From NCBI RefSeq assembly GCF_900115495.1, contig NZ_FOWR01000001.1:107669-171668 (forward strand): a stretch of 64,000 bases of DNA. Reading direction: 5' to 3'. Below the pieces are notes generated by a model, which made no database searches, was not told the origin of the DNA, and saw only the letters and a list, made by a program, of their open reading frames with translations. Position 1 is the first letter of the stretch, and each line of letters opens with the position of its first letter. The translations under genes were made by a program, and so were the position numbers. Source of the DNA: Enterovibrio norvegicus DSM 15893 (GTDB taxonomy: Bacteria > Pseudomonadota > Gammaproteobacteria > Enterobacterales > Vibrionaceae). Shown one piece after another: positions 20,901 through 27,856 of the stretch.

Positions 20901-21473
20901 GCGCCAAACGGTATTTTGACTAGCTTCTATGAAAACAACTTGCGCATGTTCTTGGAAGAAGCGGGCGAGCTGAATTCTGGTGCGGACAATAAATCATTGA
21001 TCCGTAGAGATGTGCTGAGTCAGCTTGATGCTGCTGAAGCCATACAAAGCGCATTCTTTAACCGTAAAGGTGTGTTGGATGTTGAATTCACGCTAGAGCC
21101 TGTTGAACTGAGTGCTAACAAACGTCGCTCAGTCATTAACGTCGATGGTCAATACGTGGAATACAGCCACGGTCCACGTAAGAACGTGGGTCTGATTTGG
21201 CCAAATACGTTACGTGATTCAGCGATCAGTAAAGTGACACTCGTACCGTCTCGTACTAATCGTTCTCCGCGTAGTATTTCCATTCAAGGGCCGTGGGCAT
21301 TCTTCCGTTTGCTTGAAGAAGCAGAAGTCGTGGGCTCAACAGCAACCAGCGTGGATTATCGCTTTAATATCGACCGTGGCAACGTGTTGTACCGCTTGCA
21401 CTCAGAGGCTGACAGCAACCCGTTCACCGCGTCGATCTTCAAAGGCTTTAAACTTTCTCGCACGTTGTATTAA
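17928..21473 (+). CDS. tssM: T6SS inner-membrane protein TssM (VasK, IcmF family)
   Basis: This 1181-residue protein spans the envelope and joins TssL to TssJ. It has two N-terminal transmembrane helices (about 18-40 and 52-72), a cytoplasmic GTPase-like domain with an intact Walker A GPENAGKTS (135-143), a third helix near 452-472, and a large periplasmic part ending in the domain that binds TssJ (ISIQGPWAFFRLLEEA near 1120). The length matches other IcmF proteins. It is preceded by an AGGGATCG ribosome binding site. Confidence 0.96.
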   Translation: MFSKLKTLLMKMLPALKASLPILLVAIFVLLNVAIWWAGPWLTIDESKPLSSVSARVITSVIFSLAWLALWGFIQWRKLKGYHAEQIREQRLQEDPIKRFEERQESELNQVMSALHKSLNKRNYLYALPWYLVLGPENAGKTSLINRSGQNFVFSSVMRASGKKSENPYSFDWWIGDDSVLIDPDGELLTQRATSNDGEGEMERRLWVHFIQWLEKTRSRRPLNGVVIALDVANLATATTSERRAYANLLRARLRELMETLSTRLPVYVSLTKLDLLTGFEPFFRNYTKAEREEVLGFTFTLDSVDDLDSWLNEFDTEFGAFVERVNHILPTVLMQTFDAEDRTAIYSFSRQMAGLHDVLKQFLQDAFGSDQFSTSALVRGVYFTSVYQQGVPTNAFIDSASRRYGISHAVNTAQNAANSTIYFTQRLFSKVIYPEAGLASDNFRVAKTKRRVMILSVVACSIASLLLIGSWHQYYLKNVKQADAVLTKVNDYQEDFDAELGMDSGLDILAPLDTIRQATLEFGFFREKPELVSDLGLYQGHVIGPEVERTYLSLLEDQYLPALLKMAAADVAGAETEEQQLGSLRVFRMMTDDKGRYQDMVQNYFAAKWQEMYPGDRQTQERLMQHLDYAMEHTDLQGLRAEGDERAEETLKPYDRLIDNTQQSLSRMPIDQRVYRNLKQASASVLGSPVDLATSIGPVFDVVFAQRIEDSENLMIPRMLTKKGFEGYFIPESDSVSELALVDSWVLGQTESIDFSDEDKRVLRDKIRSQYVADYSDSWRRAMNDIDIKYFQDIHNAVLVLESITGNNQPLHRLLEEVTDNTKLFPALPENDTAREELVKSPRYRVAALVDNQFAELNGLATTEEGKPIYLDEVIDSVTQLLAYMKSINDAPDVGKAALEATKSRLTLNSADPIYVLERIAAGMPQPYDNMLKKLAEESWYVIKQEAIRYLEVLWAEDVYSQFQTKLASRYPFNPASSKDVALEDFEAFFAPNGILTSFYENNLRMFLEEAGELNSGADNKSLIRRDVLSQLDAAEAIQSAFFNRKGVLDVEFTLEPVELSANKRRSVINVDGQYVEYSHGPRKNVGLIWPNTLRDSAISKVTLVPSRTNRSPRSISIQGPWAFFRLLEEAEVVGSTATSVDYRFNIDRGNVLYRLHSEADSNPFTASIFKGFKLSRTLY

Positions 21474-21514
21474 CGGTGATGACATTCATGCACCACAAGG
21501 ACACTGATTGAGCA

Positions 21515-22780
21515 ATGCAAGGGCTGTATGCAGATATCGAGGGCTTGAAACCGGCGGGAGACACTTCCCGCCTACGAGATTCGTCTGATTATCAGAAAAT
21601 CCGTAGCGAAATTAACCGTAGGTTCAACCCGCTCGCCGGTCTTACTGACTGGGAAAAAGTAAGAACCCTTTGCGAGAAAGTCGCTCAAGAGGAAGGGGTC
21701 GACCTATTGGTCGCCATTTATTACACCGTTGCTGCGATGAAAACCCGTGGTTTGGCTGGTTTGGCGAATGGACTTGAACTTCAAGTGTCCGTGCTAGGCA
21801 CAGGGCATGAAGACAACGACATGCCAGCGGCGCGCCGCCTCGAGCTGTATCGCTGGATGTTGGGTCGCATTGGTGAAGAAGTGCGCGCGATGCGCCCCGA
21901 ACAAGGGCAAATCCGTGAACTTTATCGCTGCGAACGATCGCTGCAAGCCATCGATGCTTTTTTGTCTAAGCAAAACGGGACAAAGGTAGATGATCTCGAC
22001 GCGTTAGGCTTTACGATTTTTGAGCATATCGATCGCTTGGAAAGCCGCAGTGCTTCGCGGGCACCCGCAATGCCTGTCGAAGTGGAAGTGAAAAAGCAAA
22101 ACGTCAACGCGTTGATCTTTTTCGTTGGCTTAACGGTGGGGGCGGTGGCGATTTACGTCTTACTCCAGCTACAAGGGACACGACCTAACCCCACCACTCA
22201 GCTCACCACTGCGTTACCTGAACCTAAAATTATCACGCTAGAAGAAGCGCAACAGATTCATAAAGAGTTTGGCACTGAGGCGCTATCGTCTCATCGAGAG
22301 CGATTGCTGACAGCGTACACGGACAAAGTGTCCGTACTCACTGCAAGTACATCAGGTGACAACTTGTTGGAAGGGATTGAGTTGGCGAATAGCTTGGCGT
22401 ATGTCTTCCCTGAAGCGCCTGAAGTGACCTTGATGAATCAAAACCTCCAGGATTGGCGGGAGGGATTGTTGGCGGAGGTAGAGGAACTCAAGCAGCGTTT
22501 TGTGACCGCAAGAACGCGGGCCGCTAATTTGAGCCTATCTGCAAAGAATGGCAACTTCTCTCAAGTTGAAGCGCTTGCAACCGGGCTTGAAAATTACGCC
22601 ATCAGCTTATCTCCATTAATAGGGCGACTGACGTTTGTTGAACAGCAAATAGCAGAAGGAAATTTGGAAAGGGCGAAACAAGAACTCGCACTTTTGGATG
22701 CCGATTTGAAGGCGATAACATTGGAAAAGGCGTTGTTAGAACGAGAAATCGAAGCGAGTGATGCCGAGCCAGAAAGCTAA
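21515..22780 (+). CDS. vasL: T6SS VasL-like protein with ImpA N-terminal domain
   Basis: This 421-residue protein has an ImpA_N-type domain (SSDYQKIRSEINRRFNPL; about 20-130), a single transmembrane helix at about 198-219 and a C-terminal coiled region rich in Glu, Leu and Ala. The architecture and the position after tssM match V. cholerae VasL (VCA0121), a membrane-anchored TssA relative. The ribosome binding site is weak. It closes the operon before the terminator at 22834-22860. Confidence 0.85.
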   Translation: MQGLYADIEGLKPAGDTSRLRDSSDYQKIRSEINRRFNPLAGLTDWEKVRTLCEKVAQEEGVDLLVAIYYTVAAMKTRGLAGLANGLELQVSVLGTGHEDNDMPAARRLELYRWMLGRIGEEVRAMRPEQGQIRELYRCERSLQAIDAFLSKQNGTKVDDLDALGFTIFEHIDRLESRSASRAPAMPVEVEVKKQNVNALIFFVGLTVGAVAIYVLLQLQGTRPNPTTQLTTALPEPKIITLEEAQQIHKEFGTEALSSHRERLLTAYTDKVSVLTASTSGDNLLEGIELANSLAYVFPEAPEVTLMNQNLQDWREGLLAEVEELKQRFVTARTRAANLSLSAKNGNFSQVEALATGLENYAISLSPLIGRLTFVEQQIAEGNLERAKQELALLDADLKAITLEKALLEREIEASDAEPES

Positions 22781-22833
22781 TGTGTATAGATGCTAAGTCT
22801 TGCTGATAAGCAATTTAGTCATTCGCACTTTTT

Positions 22834-22860
22834 AAACCGTCATTTCATGGCGGTTTTTTT
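22834..22860 (+). terminator. Terminator of the T6SS operon
   Basis: A 10-bp stem with one G-T wobble (AAACCGTCAT, loop TTC, ATGGCGGTTT) runs directly into seven T residues. It lies 54 bases after vasL, so no hcp, vgrG or PAAR gene can belong to this operon downstream. Confidence 0.85.
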
Positions 22861-23067
22861 GTTATTAACGATATTAAATTCATAAATAACAGAAGGTTGC
22901 TCTCAGTTGTTCTCTGGTGAAACAGGTGTTTTTTCGTGGTATGTATGAGGGCGTATTCATAAGTGAGAATGAGTGAAACCCAAATGCATTATTCGAACTA
23001 CGAATGTGATCAAGGTACACCTTCGCAATGTTAAAGGTTGTTTTATAGAACTGTTGTGGCATAAAAC

Positions 23068-23089
23068 GAAAAGAAAGCGCTTTCTTTTC
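23068..23089. promoter_or_regulatory. 22-bp perfect palindrome, LacI-family-like operator
   Basis: The arms GAAAAGAAAGC and GCTTTCTTTTC are exact reverse complements with no gap. The central AAAGCGCTTT resembles operators of LacI-family sugar regulators. It begins three bases after a possible -10 element, a position suited to repression. No regulator gene is in the window, so the factor is unknown. Confidence 0.6.
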
Positions 23090-23131
23090 AATTTAAAGAA
23101 CGCGTTTAGCTTCAAAATTGGGTAAATAAAT

Positions 23132-23139
23132 AAGCGCTT
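23132..23139. promoter_or_regulatory. Second AAGCGCTT core, possible auxiliary operator
   Basis: This is an 8-bp palindrome, AAGCGCTT, with the same core as the 22-bp site and a centre-to-centre distance of 57 bases. Its flanks are less symmetrical (AAT on one side, TGAAAT on the other), so it could be a lower-affinity second site. Confidence 0.35.
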
Positions 23140-23182
23140 TGAAATTAACACACTGATAAATAATCATTTTTAGTACCAATAA

Positions 23183-23220
23183 AATCGCGAAGAGATGGAA
23201 AACCACGGAGAGTCGCGATT
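23183..23220 (+). promoter_or_regulatory. Inverted repeat in the GH17 leader
   Basis: AATCGCGA (23183-23190) and TCGCGATT (23213-23220) are perfect 8-bp arms around 22 bases. They lie about 30 bases before the start codon and could fold in the mRNA leader or act as a spaced DNA operator. Confidence 0.35.
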
Positions 23221-23247
23221 CACACTAAGTCCATAGGGAGTGGGAAA

Positions 23248-24129
23248 GTGTCAAATATCTACAAAACAGGATCTGCATACCAATTTGAGCGTGAAGGTGT
23301 CAGTGCTCTGCGAGCGCAGACGCGTGATCTTGTTGACAACAAAATTCATGGCTTGTCGTTTAGCCCATACATCGACGGTCAAGGCCCAGGTACTGAAATC
23401 AGTGATGAGCAAATTCGCGAGCGTTTGGAGATTATCCGTCCGTATGTGAATTGGGTTCGTTCATTTTCTTGTACGGAAGGCCATCAAAACATTCCTAGAA
23501 TCGCCCGTGAACATGGATTGAAAACCATGGTTGGCGTTTGGATTGATGGCGACAAAGAAAAGAACGAAATCGAATTGGCCAATGCCATCGAAATCGCGCA
23601 GCAAGGCTATGTGGATGTGCTTGCTGTGGGTAACGAAGTCATGCTTCGTGGTGAACTGACAGAAGATGAGTTGGTGGACTACATCAACCGCGCTAAAGCA
23701 GCGTGCCCGAATGTGGAAGTGGGATACGTAGATGCGTACTTCCTGTTTGAAAATTACCCACGTGTGGCTGATGCCTGCCAGGTGATCTGCACGAACTGCT
23801 ATCCATTCTGGGAAGGCTGTCCTGTTGATTATGCGGTTCCTTACATGAAAGAAATGTATCGCCGTGCACAAGCTGCTGGCAAGGGCAAGCGTGTGATCGT
23901 TTCTGAAACGGGCTGGCCAGATCAAGGTGTTGCGGAGCGTGGCGCTGTGCCATCAGAAGAAAATGCGTTGCAGTACTTCATCGACACGTGTAAGTGGGCG
24001 AAAGAAGACGATATTGAGGTCATCTACTTCTCATCCTTTGACGAGGCTTGGAAAGTAGAAGACGAAGGTGCCGTAGGTGCTTACTGGGGGCTGTGGGATA
24101 AAGACGGGAATTTCAAATATACCGAGTAA
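23248..24129 (+). CDS. Glycoside hydrolase family 17-like protein (beta-1,3-glucanase type), first copy
   Basis: This 293-residue protein has the (beta/alpha)8 pattern of GH17 enzymes, which cleave or transfer beta-1,3-glucans such as laminarin. The probable acid/base is Glu130 in LAVGNEV and the nucleophile Glu220 in VSETGWP, both in canonical contexts. HGLSFSPYIDGQ at the N-terminus replaces the usual GxxYxP opening. No signal peptide is seen, so it should act in the cytoplasm, possibly on imported oligosaccharides (inference). The start is GTG at 23248 behind GGGAGTGGG. It probably shares a transcript with the second GH17 gene. Confidence 0.85.
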   Translation: MSNIYKTGSAYQFEREGVSALRAQTRDLVDNKIHGLSFSPYIDGQGPGTEISDEQIRERLEIIRPYVNWVRSFSCTEGHQNIPRIAREHGLKTMVGVWIDGDKEKNEIELANAIEIAQQGYVDVLAVGNEVMLRGELTEDELVDYINRAKAACPNVEVGYVDAYFLFENYPRVADACQVICTNCYPFWEGCPVDYAVPYMKEMYRRAQAAGKGKRVIVSETGWPDQGVAERGAVPSEENALQYFIDTCKWAKEDDIEVIYFSSFDEAWKVEDEGAVGAYWGLWDKDGNFKYTE

Positions 24130-24162
24130 CTCGGGTACGTTGGTCTCCCATAGCCACATCAA

Positions 24163-24197
24163 AAGACACGGGAGCATGTTTTACTTTCCCGTGTCTT
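24163..24197 (+). promoter_or_regulatory. Intercistronic hairpin between the two GH17 genes
   Basis: A perfect 11-bp stem, AAGACACGGGA (24163-24173) with TCCCGTGTCTT (24187-24197), closes a 13-base loop. Only TTATAAAA follows, so it is not a clear terminator. Such stems often protect the upstream message from decay (inference). Confidence 0.55.
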
Positions 24198-24222
24198 ATA
24201 AAAAGAGAAAGGAAATAAGTTC

Positions 24223-25143
24223 ATGGAACTGAGAAACGCCATTTGTTATTCAGGGTACCGAGAAGGCCAAAATCCCCGCGAAGGGATTTATCCAAGTTAT
24301 GACGAAGTCAAAGAAGACCTTCAGATTTTGTCAAAAAACTGGGGCGCACTCCGACTCTATGATTGCAGCCATCACGCAAGATTGGTGCTGGATGTTATCG
24401 AGAACGAAGGAATGGATTTCAAAGTGATGCTCGGCGCGGACGTTGCTGCTGAAATGAATAACCCTGGGTGCCCGTGGGGTGCACAATTCAGTGAGGAAGA
24501 ACTCGCTGCTAATCGTCAGAAAAACAGCGAAGAAATTGATCGCTTGATCGCGTTGGCAAATGAGTATCCAAATAGTGTGGGTTATGTCTCTGTGGGTAAC
24601 GAAGCGAGTGTTGAGTGGACGGATCATCTGATCTCAGTTGAAAAGCTGGTTGAACACGTTGAGCGCGTTAAGAGTGCAATTTCACAGCCAGTAACATTCT
24701 GTGAAAACTATGTACCATGGACCTACAAGTTAGGTGCATTGGCGGAAGCGTTAGACTTCATCTCTGTTCACACGTACCCAATCTGGGAATACAAGACGAT
24801 TGATGAAGCGCTCGAATACACCAAACAAAACTACTACGCAGTAAGAGATTGCAATCCAGGTAAGCCTGTTGTGATCACAGAAGCTGGTTGGGCTACAGCT
24901 TCAAACGGTCGTGGTATTGAAGCATGGAATGCTAACCAAGAGCTTCAAGCTGCATACTACGAGCAACTAATGGAATGGACGCGTGCAGAAAACATTCTAA
25001 CCTTTGTTTTCGAAGCGTTTGATGAACCTTGGAAAGGCGATTCACACCCAGAAGAGCCAGAGAAACACTGGGGCTTGTTTAAGGTAGATCGCACACCAAA
25101 ATTGGTGATGCAGTCGTTGTATGGCGAAGTTGAGCCTGCGTAA
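24223..25143 (+). CDS. Glycoside hydrolase family 17-like protein, second copy
   Basis: This 306-residue protein has the GH17 opening CYSGYREGQNP, acid/base Glu127 in VSVGNEAS and nucleophile Glu220 in VITEAGWA. It is only distantly similar to the first copy, so the pair is an old duplication or two acquisitions with distinct specificity. No signal peptide is present. An AGAAAGGAAATA ribosome binding site precedes the ATG. The C-terminal FEAFDEPWKG and HWGLF pattern is shared with the first copy (FDEAWKV and YWGLW). A cytoplasmic role in beta-1,3-glucan breakdown or transglycosylation is inference. Confidence 0.85.
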   Translation: MELRNAICYSGYREGQNPREGIYPSYDEVKEDLQILSKNWGALRLYDCSHHARLVLDVIENEGMDFKVMLGADVAAEMNNPGCPWGAQFSEEELAANRQKNSEEIDRLIALANEYPNSVGYVSVGNEASVEWTDHLISVEKLVEHVERVKSAISQPVTFCENYVPWTYKLGALAEALDFISVHTYPIWEYKTIDEALEYTKQNYYAVRDCNPGKPVVITEAGWATASNGRGIEAWNANQELQAAYYEQLMEWTRAENILTFVFEAFDEPWKGDSHPEEPEKHWGLFKVDRTPKLVMQSLYGEVEPA

Positions 25144-25189
25144 GCATGGACATGCACCGTTGACTGAATAAGTCAGTGCCAAGCAACGA

Positions 25190-25216
25190 GAAAGGGCGAC
25201 GTTAAGTCGCCCTTTC
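25190..25216 (+). terminator. Terminator-like hairpin after the GH17 pair
   Basis: A perfect 11-bp stem, GAAAGGGCGAC with GTCGCCCTTTC, closes a GTTAA loop. The T-tract after it is poor (TACGTTTAATG), so termination may be inefficient. Confidence 0.6.
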
Positions 25217-25297
25217 TACGTTTAATGAACATGAAGATAGATACATTCTTCATCTTTCTGTAGTAAAACTGCAGCAATATAATAGGTCGTGTAGATG

Positions 25298-25340
25298 ACA
25301 GCGGGATCAATCGGTATTCAATGCCGTTTGATCCCGCTGT
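25298..25340 (+). promoter_or_regulatory. Long hairpin in the leader of the phosphatase-like gene
   Basis: A 13-bp perfect stem, ACAGCGGGATCAA with TTGATCCCGCTGT, continues after one T-T mismatch into a further 6-bp stem (one wobble) and a 3-base loop. It ends 34 bases before the start codon at 25375. An A-run, not a T-run, follows, so it is not a normal terminator on either strand. Confidence 0.5.
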
Positions 25341-25374
25341 TAGCAAAAAAATTTTGTTGATTTAGGGAAAAAAT

Positions 25375-25863
25375 ATGACACATCCAACATGGGAACTGCC
25401 TGTAGATAAAGGCGCATTGATCCTGACACCTTGTCCGGGAACAAAAGGTGAAGGGTTAACGGAAAGCCTTGAGCAGTTGCAACGTCAAGGTGCAACCGTC
25501 ATCGTTACCGCGATTAACCATGAAGAAATGGCTGATAAAAACGTCGCTGCACTGGGTGAAGAAACCCAGCGTTTGGGCATGCAGTGGTTCCATGTGCCTA
25601 TTGAAGACGATTGTGCGCCTGCAGAAGATTTTCAAAACAACTGGAAGGCGAGCCGCGAGGCACTTCATCAAGCTATAGAAAATGGTAACAAAGTTGTGAT
25701 GCACTGCATGGGAGGCTCAGGCCGCACCGGATTGCTTGCTGCGCACTTGCTTCTTGAACGTAACTGGGAGCTTGAAGATATCGTCCGTGAGGTGCAAGCA
25801 CTTCGCCCAGGTGCATTTACCAAACCGCTTCAAGTGGAATATATTGGTACACTTGTTGAGTAA
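25375..25863 (+). CDS. Cysteine-based protein tyrosine/dual-specificity phosphatase-like protein
   Basis: This 162-residue protein carries the CX5R signature HCMGGSGRTG with Cys111 as nucleophile and Arg117 binding phosphate. The probable general acid lies in VPIEDDCAP (Asp78 or Asp79). Size and motif suggest the CDKN3-like or atypical dual-specificity group, often found in proteobacteria. It is cytosolic, with no membrane segment. The substrate is unknown; the GH17 neighbours could mean a role with phosphorylated sugars, but that is inference. A GGGAAAAAAT ribosome binding site precedes the ATG. Confidence 0.82.
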   Translation: MTHPTWELPVDKGALILTPCPGTKGEGLTESLEQLQRQGATVIVTAINHEEMADKNVAALGEETQRLGMQWFHVPIEDDCAPAEDFQNNWKASREALHQAIENGNKVVMHCMGGSGRTGLLAAHLLLERNWELEDIVREVQALRPGAFTKPLQVEYIGTLVE

Positions 25864-25887
25864 AAATTTAATTAAATCCATATTTAT

Positions 25888-25915
25888 AAAAAGGCTGCTA
25901 TGTGCAGCCTTTTTT
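25888..25915 (+). terminator. Terminator of the phosphatase-like gene
   Basis: An 11-bp perfect stem, AAAAAGGCTGC with GCAGCCTTTTT, closes a TATGT loop and ends in a T-run. The A-run before it would let it work in both directions. Confidence 0.88.
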
Positions 25916-26129
25916 AATGTTTTAATTTTATCCATTAAAGATGTCATCAATGATACAAAGTGAGATTTTTAAATGATAAATAATATCGCGGTGCGGGAAT
26001 GTATATCGCACGTATCTATTCTAATAAAGCAAACTTCTATTTTGATAACGACAGTACTAGGTGTATTAAAACTCTAATACTCATTGTTGAATAGGAATAT
26101 GCAATTATATTAAAAAGGAAAGTAGTATA

Positions 26130-26609
26130 ATGTTAAAACTATCAGCTGTATTTATGTCATTAGCGCTTGTTTCTGGCTGTTCAACCATCGTAAGCGAGAG
26201 TAGCTATCCAGTTTCTATTTCTAGCAGCCCATCGCAAGCTGACTTTGTTCTTGTGAACCGTGAAGGACAACAGGTCCACACCGGAACAACACCAGACACT
26301 GTCACACTCAACGCTTCATCAGGTTTTTTCAAAGGTGAAACGTATCAACTGATTCTTAACAAAGACGGCTACGAAGAAAAAACCATTGAAATTGAAAGCA
26401 CTGTCGATGGTTGGTACTTTGGCAATATTCTGTTCGGCGGCTTGATCGGAATGCTTATCGTTGACCCAGCAACGGGTGCAATGTTCAAACTGCCTGAAGG
26501 GGCTGAAGCACAACTTGACGAAAAAGCGGTAGATGCAAGCACTGTGACCATCGCGATGATAGATGCGATTCCAGAAGAGCAACGTGCATCACTTATTCAG
26601 GTTAAATAG
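26130..26609 (+). CDS. PEGA-like lipoprotein of unknown function
   Basis: This 159-residue protein has a lipobox LVSGC with Cys17 as the lipidated residue. The next 90 residues look like a small beta domain related to PEGA-type repeats (VLVNREGQQVHTG, then LNKDGYEEKTIEI). A hydrophobic Gly-rich segment follows (GNILFGGLIGMLIVDP, about 103-118), ending in DPATGAMFKL, a pattern seen in several short bacterial lipoproteins. The function is unknown. AAAAAGGAAAG precedes the ATG. It is closed by the strong hairpin at 26664-26706. Confidence 0.7.
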   Translation: MLKLSAVFMSLALVSGCSTIVSESSYPVSISSSPSQADFVLVNREGQQVHTGTTPDTVTLNASSGFFKGETYQLILNKDGYEEKTIEIESTVDGWYFGNILFGGLIGMLIVDPATGAMFKLPEGAEAQLDEKAVDASTVTIAMIDAIPEEQRASLIQVK

Positions 26610-26663
26610 TACTACAGCTATCGATTTTTAATTGTATGCCTTTAAATAAGTGATAAGTCTCAT

Positions 26664-26706
26664 ATCGCTTACTTCATATGTATGAAGTAAGCGATTTTTA
26701 TTTTTG
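26664..26706 (+). terminator. Strong terminator abutting the next ribosome binding site
   Basis: A 15-bp stem (ATCGCTTACTTCATA with TATGAAGTAAGCGAT) and a minimal loop run into TTTTTATTTTT. The next gene starts at 26720, so its ribosome binding site follows directly. Either that gene depends on read-through or this is an attenuator. Confidence 0.85.
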
Positions 26707-26719
26707 GAAAGAAAAAATT

Positions 26720-27307
26720 ATGAGCGAAAGCCAAAGTGTTATGGGTCCAACATTATTTATGTTTACGGTAATATTGGCAGCTTTTGCAATGTATTTTGAA
26801 GCACCCGCAATGATGTTCTACTTGGTTTTTGTCAGACTGATTTATGCTATTTTTGTGTCAATAGTCATTGATGGATGGAAAAATACACTGCCAGTGTTGG
26901 TAGAAACATCGAAGATTCGGTGGAACAGAAACATCAATGGCATTCCGGTAAGTGACACGACCAATGCTCTTGTCAATTTGCACTTTAAAAGTGAGCGAGA
27001 ACTGAAGCGTGCTTTTTTGACGTTGCTGATACCGAAAGCCATCATTGTCGTGGCCTTGGCTGTTTTGGCCATGGTCAACGTTTATCAAAACGTTGATGGC
27101 ATGATCAACTCTCCGCTTCATGCAATATCAATCGTTGTCGTTTGCTACATCCTTGTTAAGGTTTGTTGGGTCTTCCATCTGTTAGCGACACTGAAATCGA
27201 GCAGATGGTACTTACACAATGCAGCGTTCGGTGAGGACACGTATTACTCCGCTTACTTGTCATTACCTGACACCTTGGAGCCATACTTAATAAAAGTCTT
27301 CGAATGA
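26720..27307 (+). CDS. Multi-pass membrane protein of unknown function
   Basis: This 195-residue protein has hydrophobic segments at about 9-30, 32-55, 110-132 and 145-170, so three or four membrane helices are likely. No family was recognised. The ATG at 26720 with GGAAAGAAAA upstream is chosen; an upstream frame from 26678 lies inside the terminator hairpin and is unlikely. There is no room for an ordinary promoter between the hairpin and the start. The stop is followed by its own terminator at 27336-27357. Confidence 0.65.
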   Translation: MSESQSVMGPTLFMFTVILAAFAMYFEAPAMMFYLVFVRLIYAIFVSIVIDGWKNTLPVLVETSKIRWNRNINGIPVSDTTNALVNLHFKSERELKRAFLTLLIPKAIIVVALAVLAMVNVYQNVDGMINSPLHAISIVVVCYILVKVCWVFHLLATLKSSRWYLHNAAFGEDTYYSAYLSLPDTLEPYLIKVFE

Positions 27308-27335
27308 AATCGTGGCGTATTGAAAGTGTGCATAG

Positions 27336-27357
27336 AAGAGCCTTTGGGCTCTTTTTA
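27336..27357 (+). terminator. Terminator of the membrane-protein gene
   Basis: A 7-bp stem AAGAGCC with GGCTCTT closes a TTTG loop and ends in five T residues. Confidence 0.8.
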
Positions 27358-27856
27358 TTATGAAAAACGAGCTCTATTCTGAAGGGGATGAATTTTTACA
27401 TGGGGGCCACTTGGTATATTCAAAGAATAGTAGTAGGCAAGGTACGAACGAAGGTTATTGCACGGCTGTATTGTCGTTATTAATATTATTATAACCACCT
27501 GTTAAATTAATGATGCTATTACTCTCTGAGTGAGAGTGTTATTTGTTGAAACAATTATTAATCAATAATACTTGGTTCATATATTGAGTGCTCTATCAAA
27601 TTAAGTGAAATTAATTGGTACGTTTGCAAATAATATCTTGATCTACTGTTGAAAACTTTTAAGTTACTTCCGATAATCCCCGCACTATTGGTGAGGTGTC
27701 ATGTGATTTATCTCGTTAAATATATTCACATCACGCAATAAACTGTTACTTGACTCGAAATGATTGCCTTCTTTGATTATACCGACAACTCGGACGTTTT
27801 CGTTAGCCTGTCCATAATTCATCGATGGCGTCATTGGTAAGGGCGTTTAAGACGAA
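27358..27856. other. AT-rich intergenic region before the lipoprotein operon
   Basis: No gene is seen in these 499 bases. A TTGACT at 27751-27756 could be a -35 element, with GATTAT or TTATAC near 27775-27782 as poor -10 candidates at non-ideal spacing. I found no convincing operator or RNA gene. Confidence 0.5.

Larger units (their letters stand above)
22861..23247. other. Regulatory region upstream of the GH17 genes
   Basis: No coding frame is convincing here. The region holds two palindromes with an AAGCGCTT core (23068-23089 and 23132-23139) and an 8-bp inverted repeat in the probable leader (23183-23220). A weak promoter-like pair, TTGTTT (23038-23043) and CATAAA (23060-23065) with a 16-base spacer, lies just before the first palindrome. 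Confidence 0.55.
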
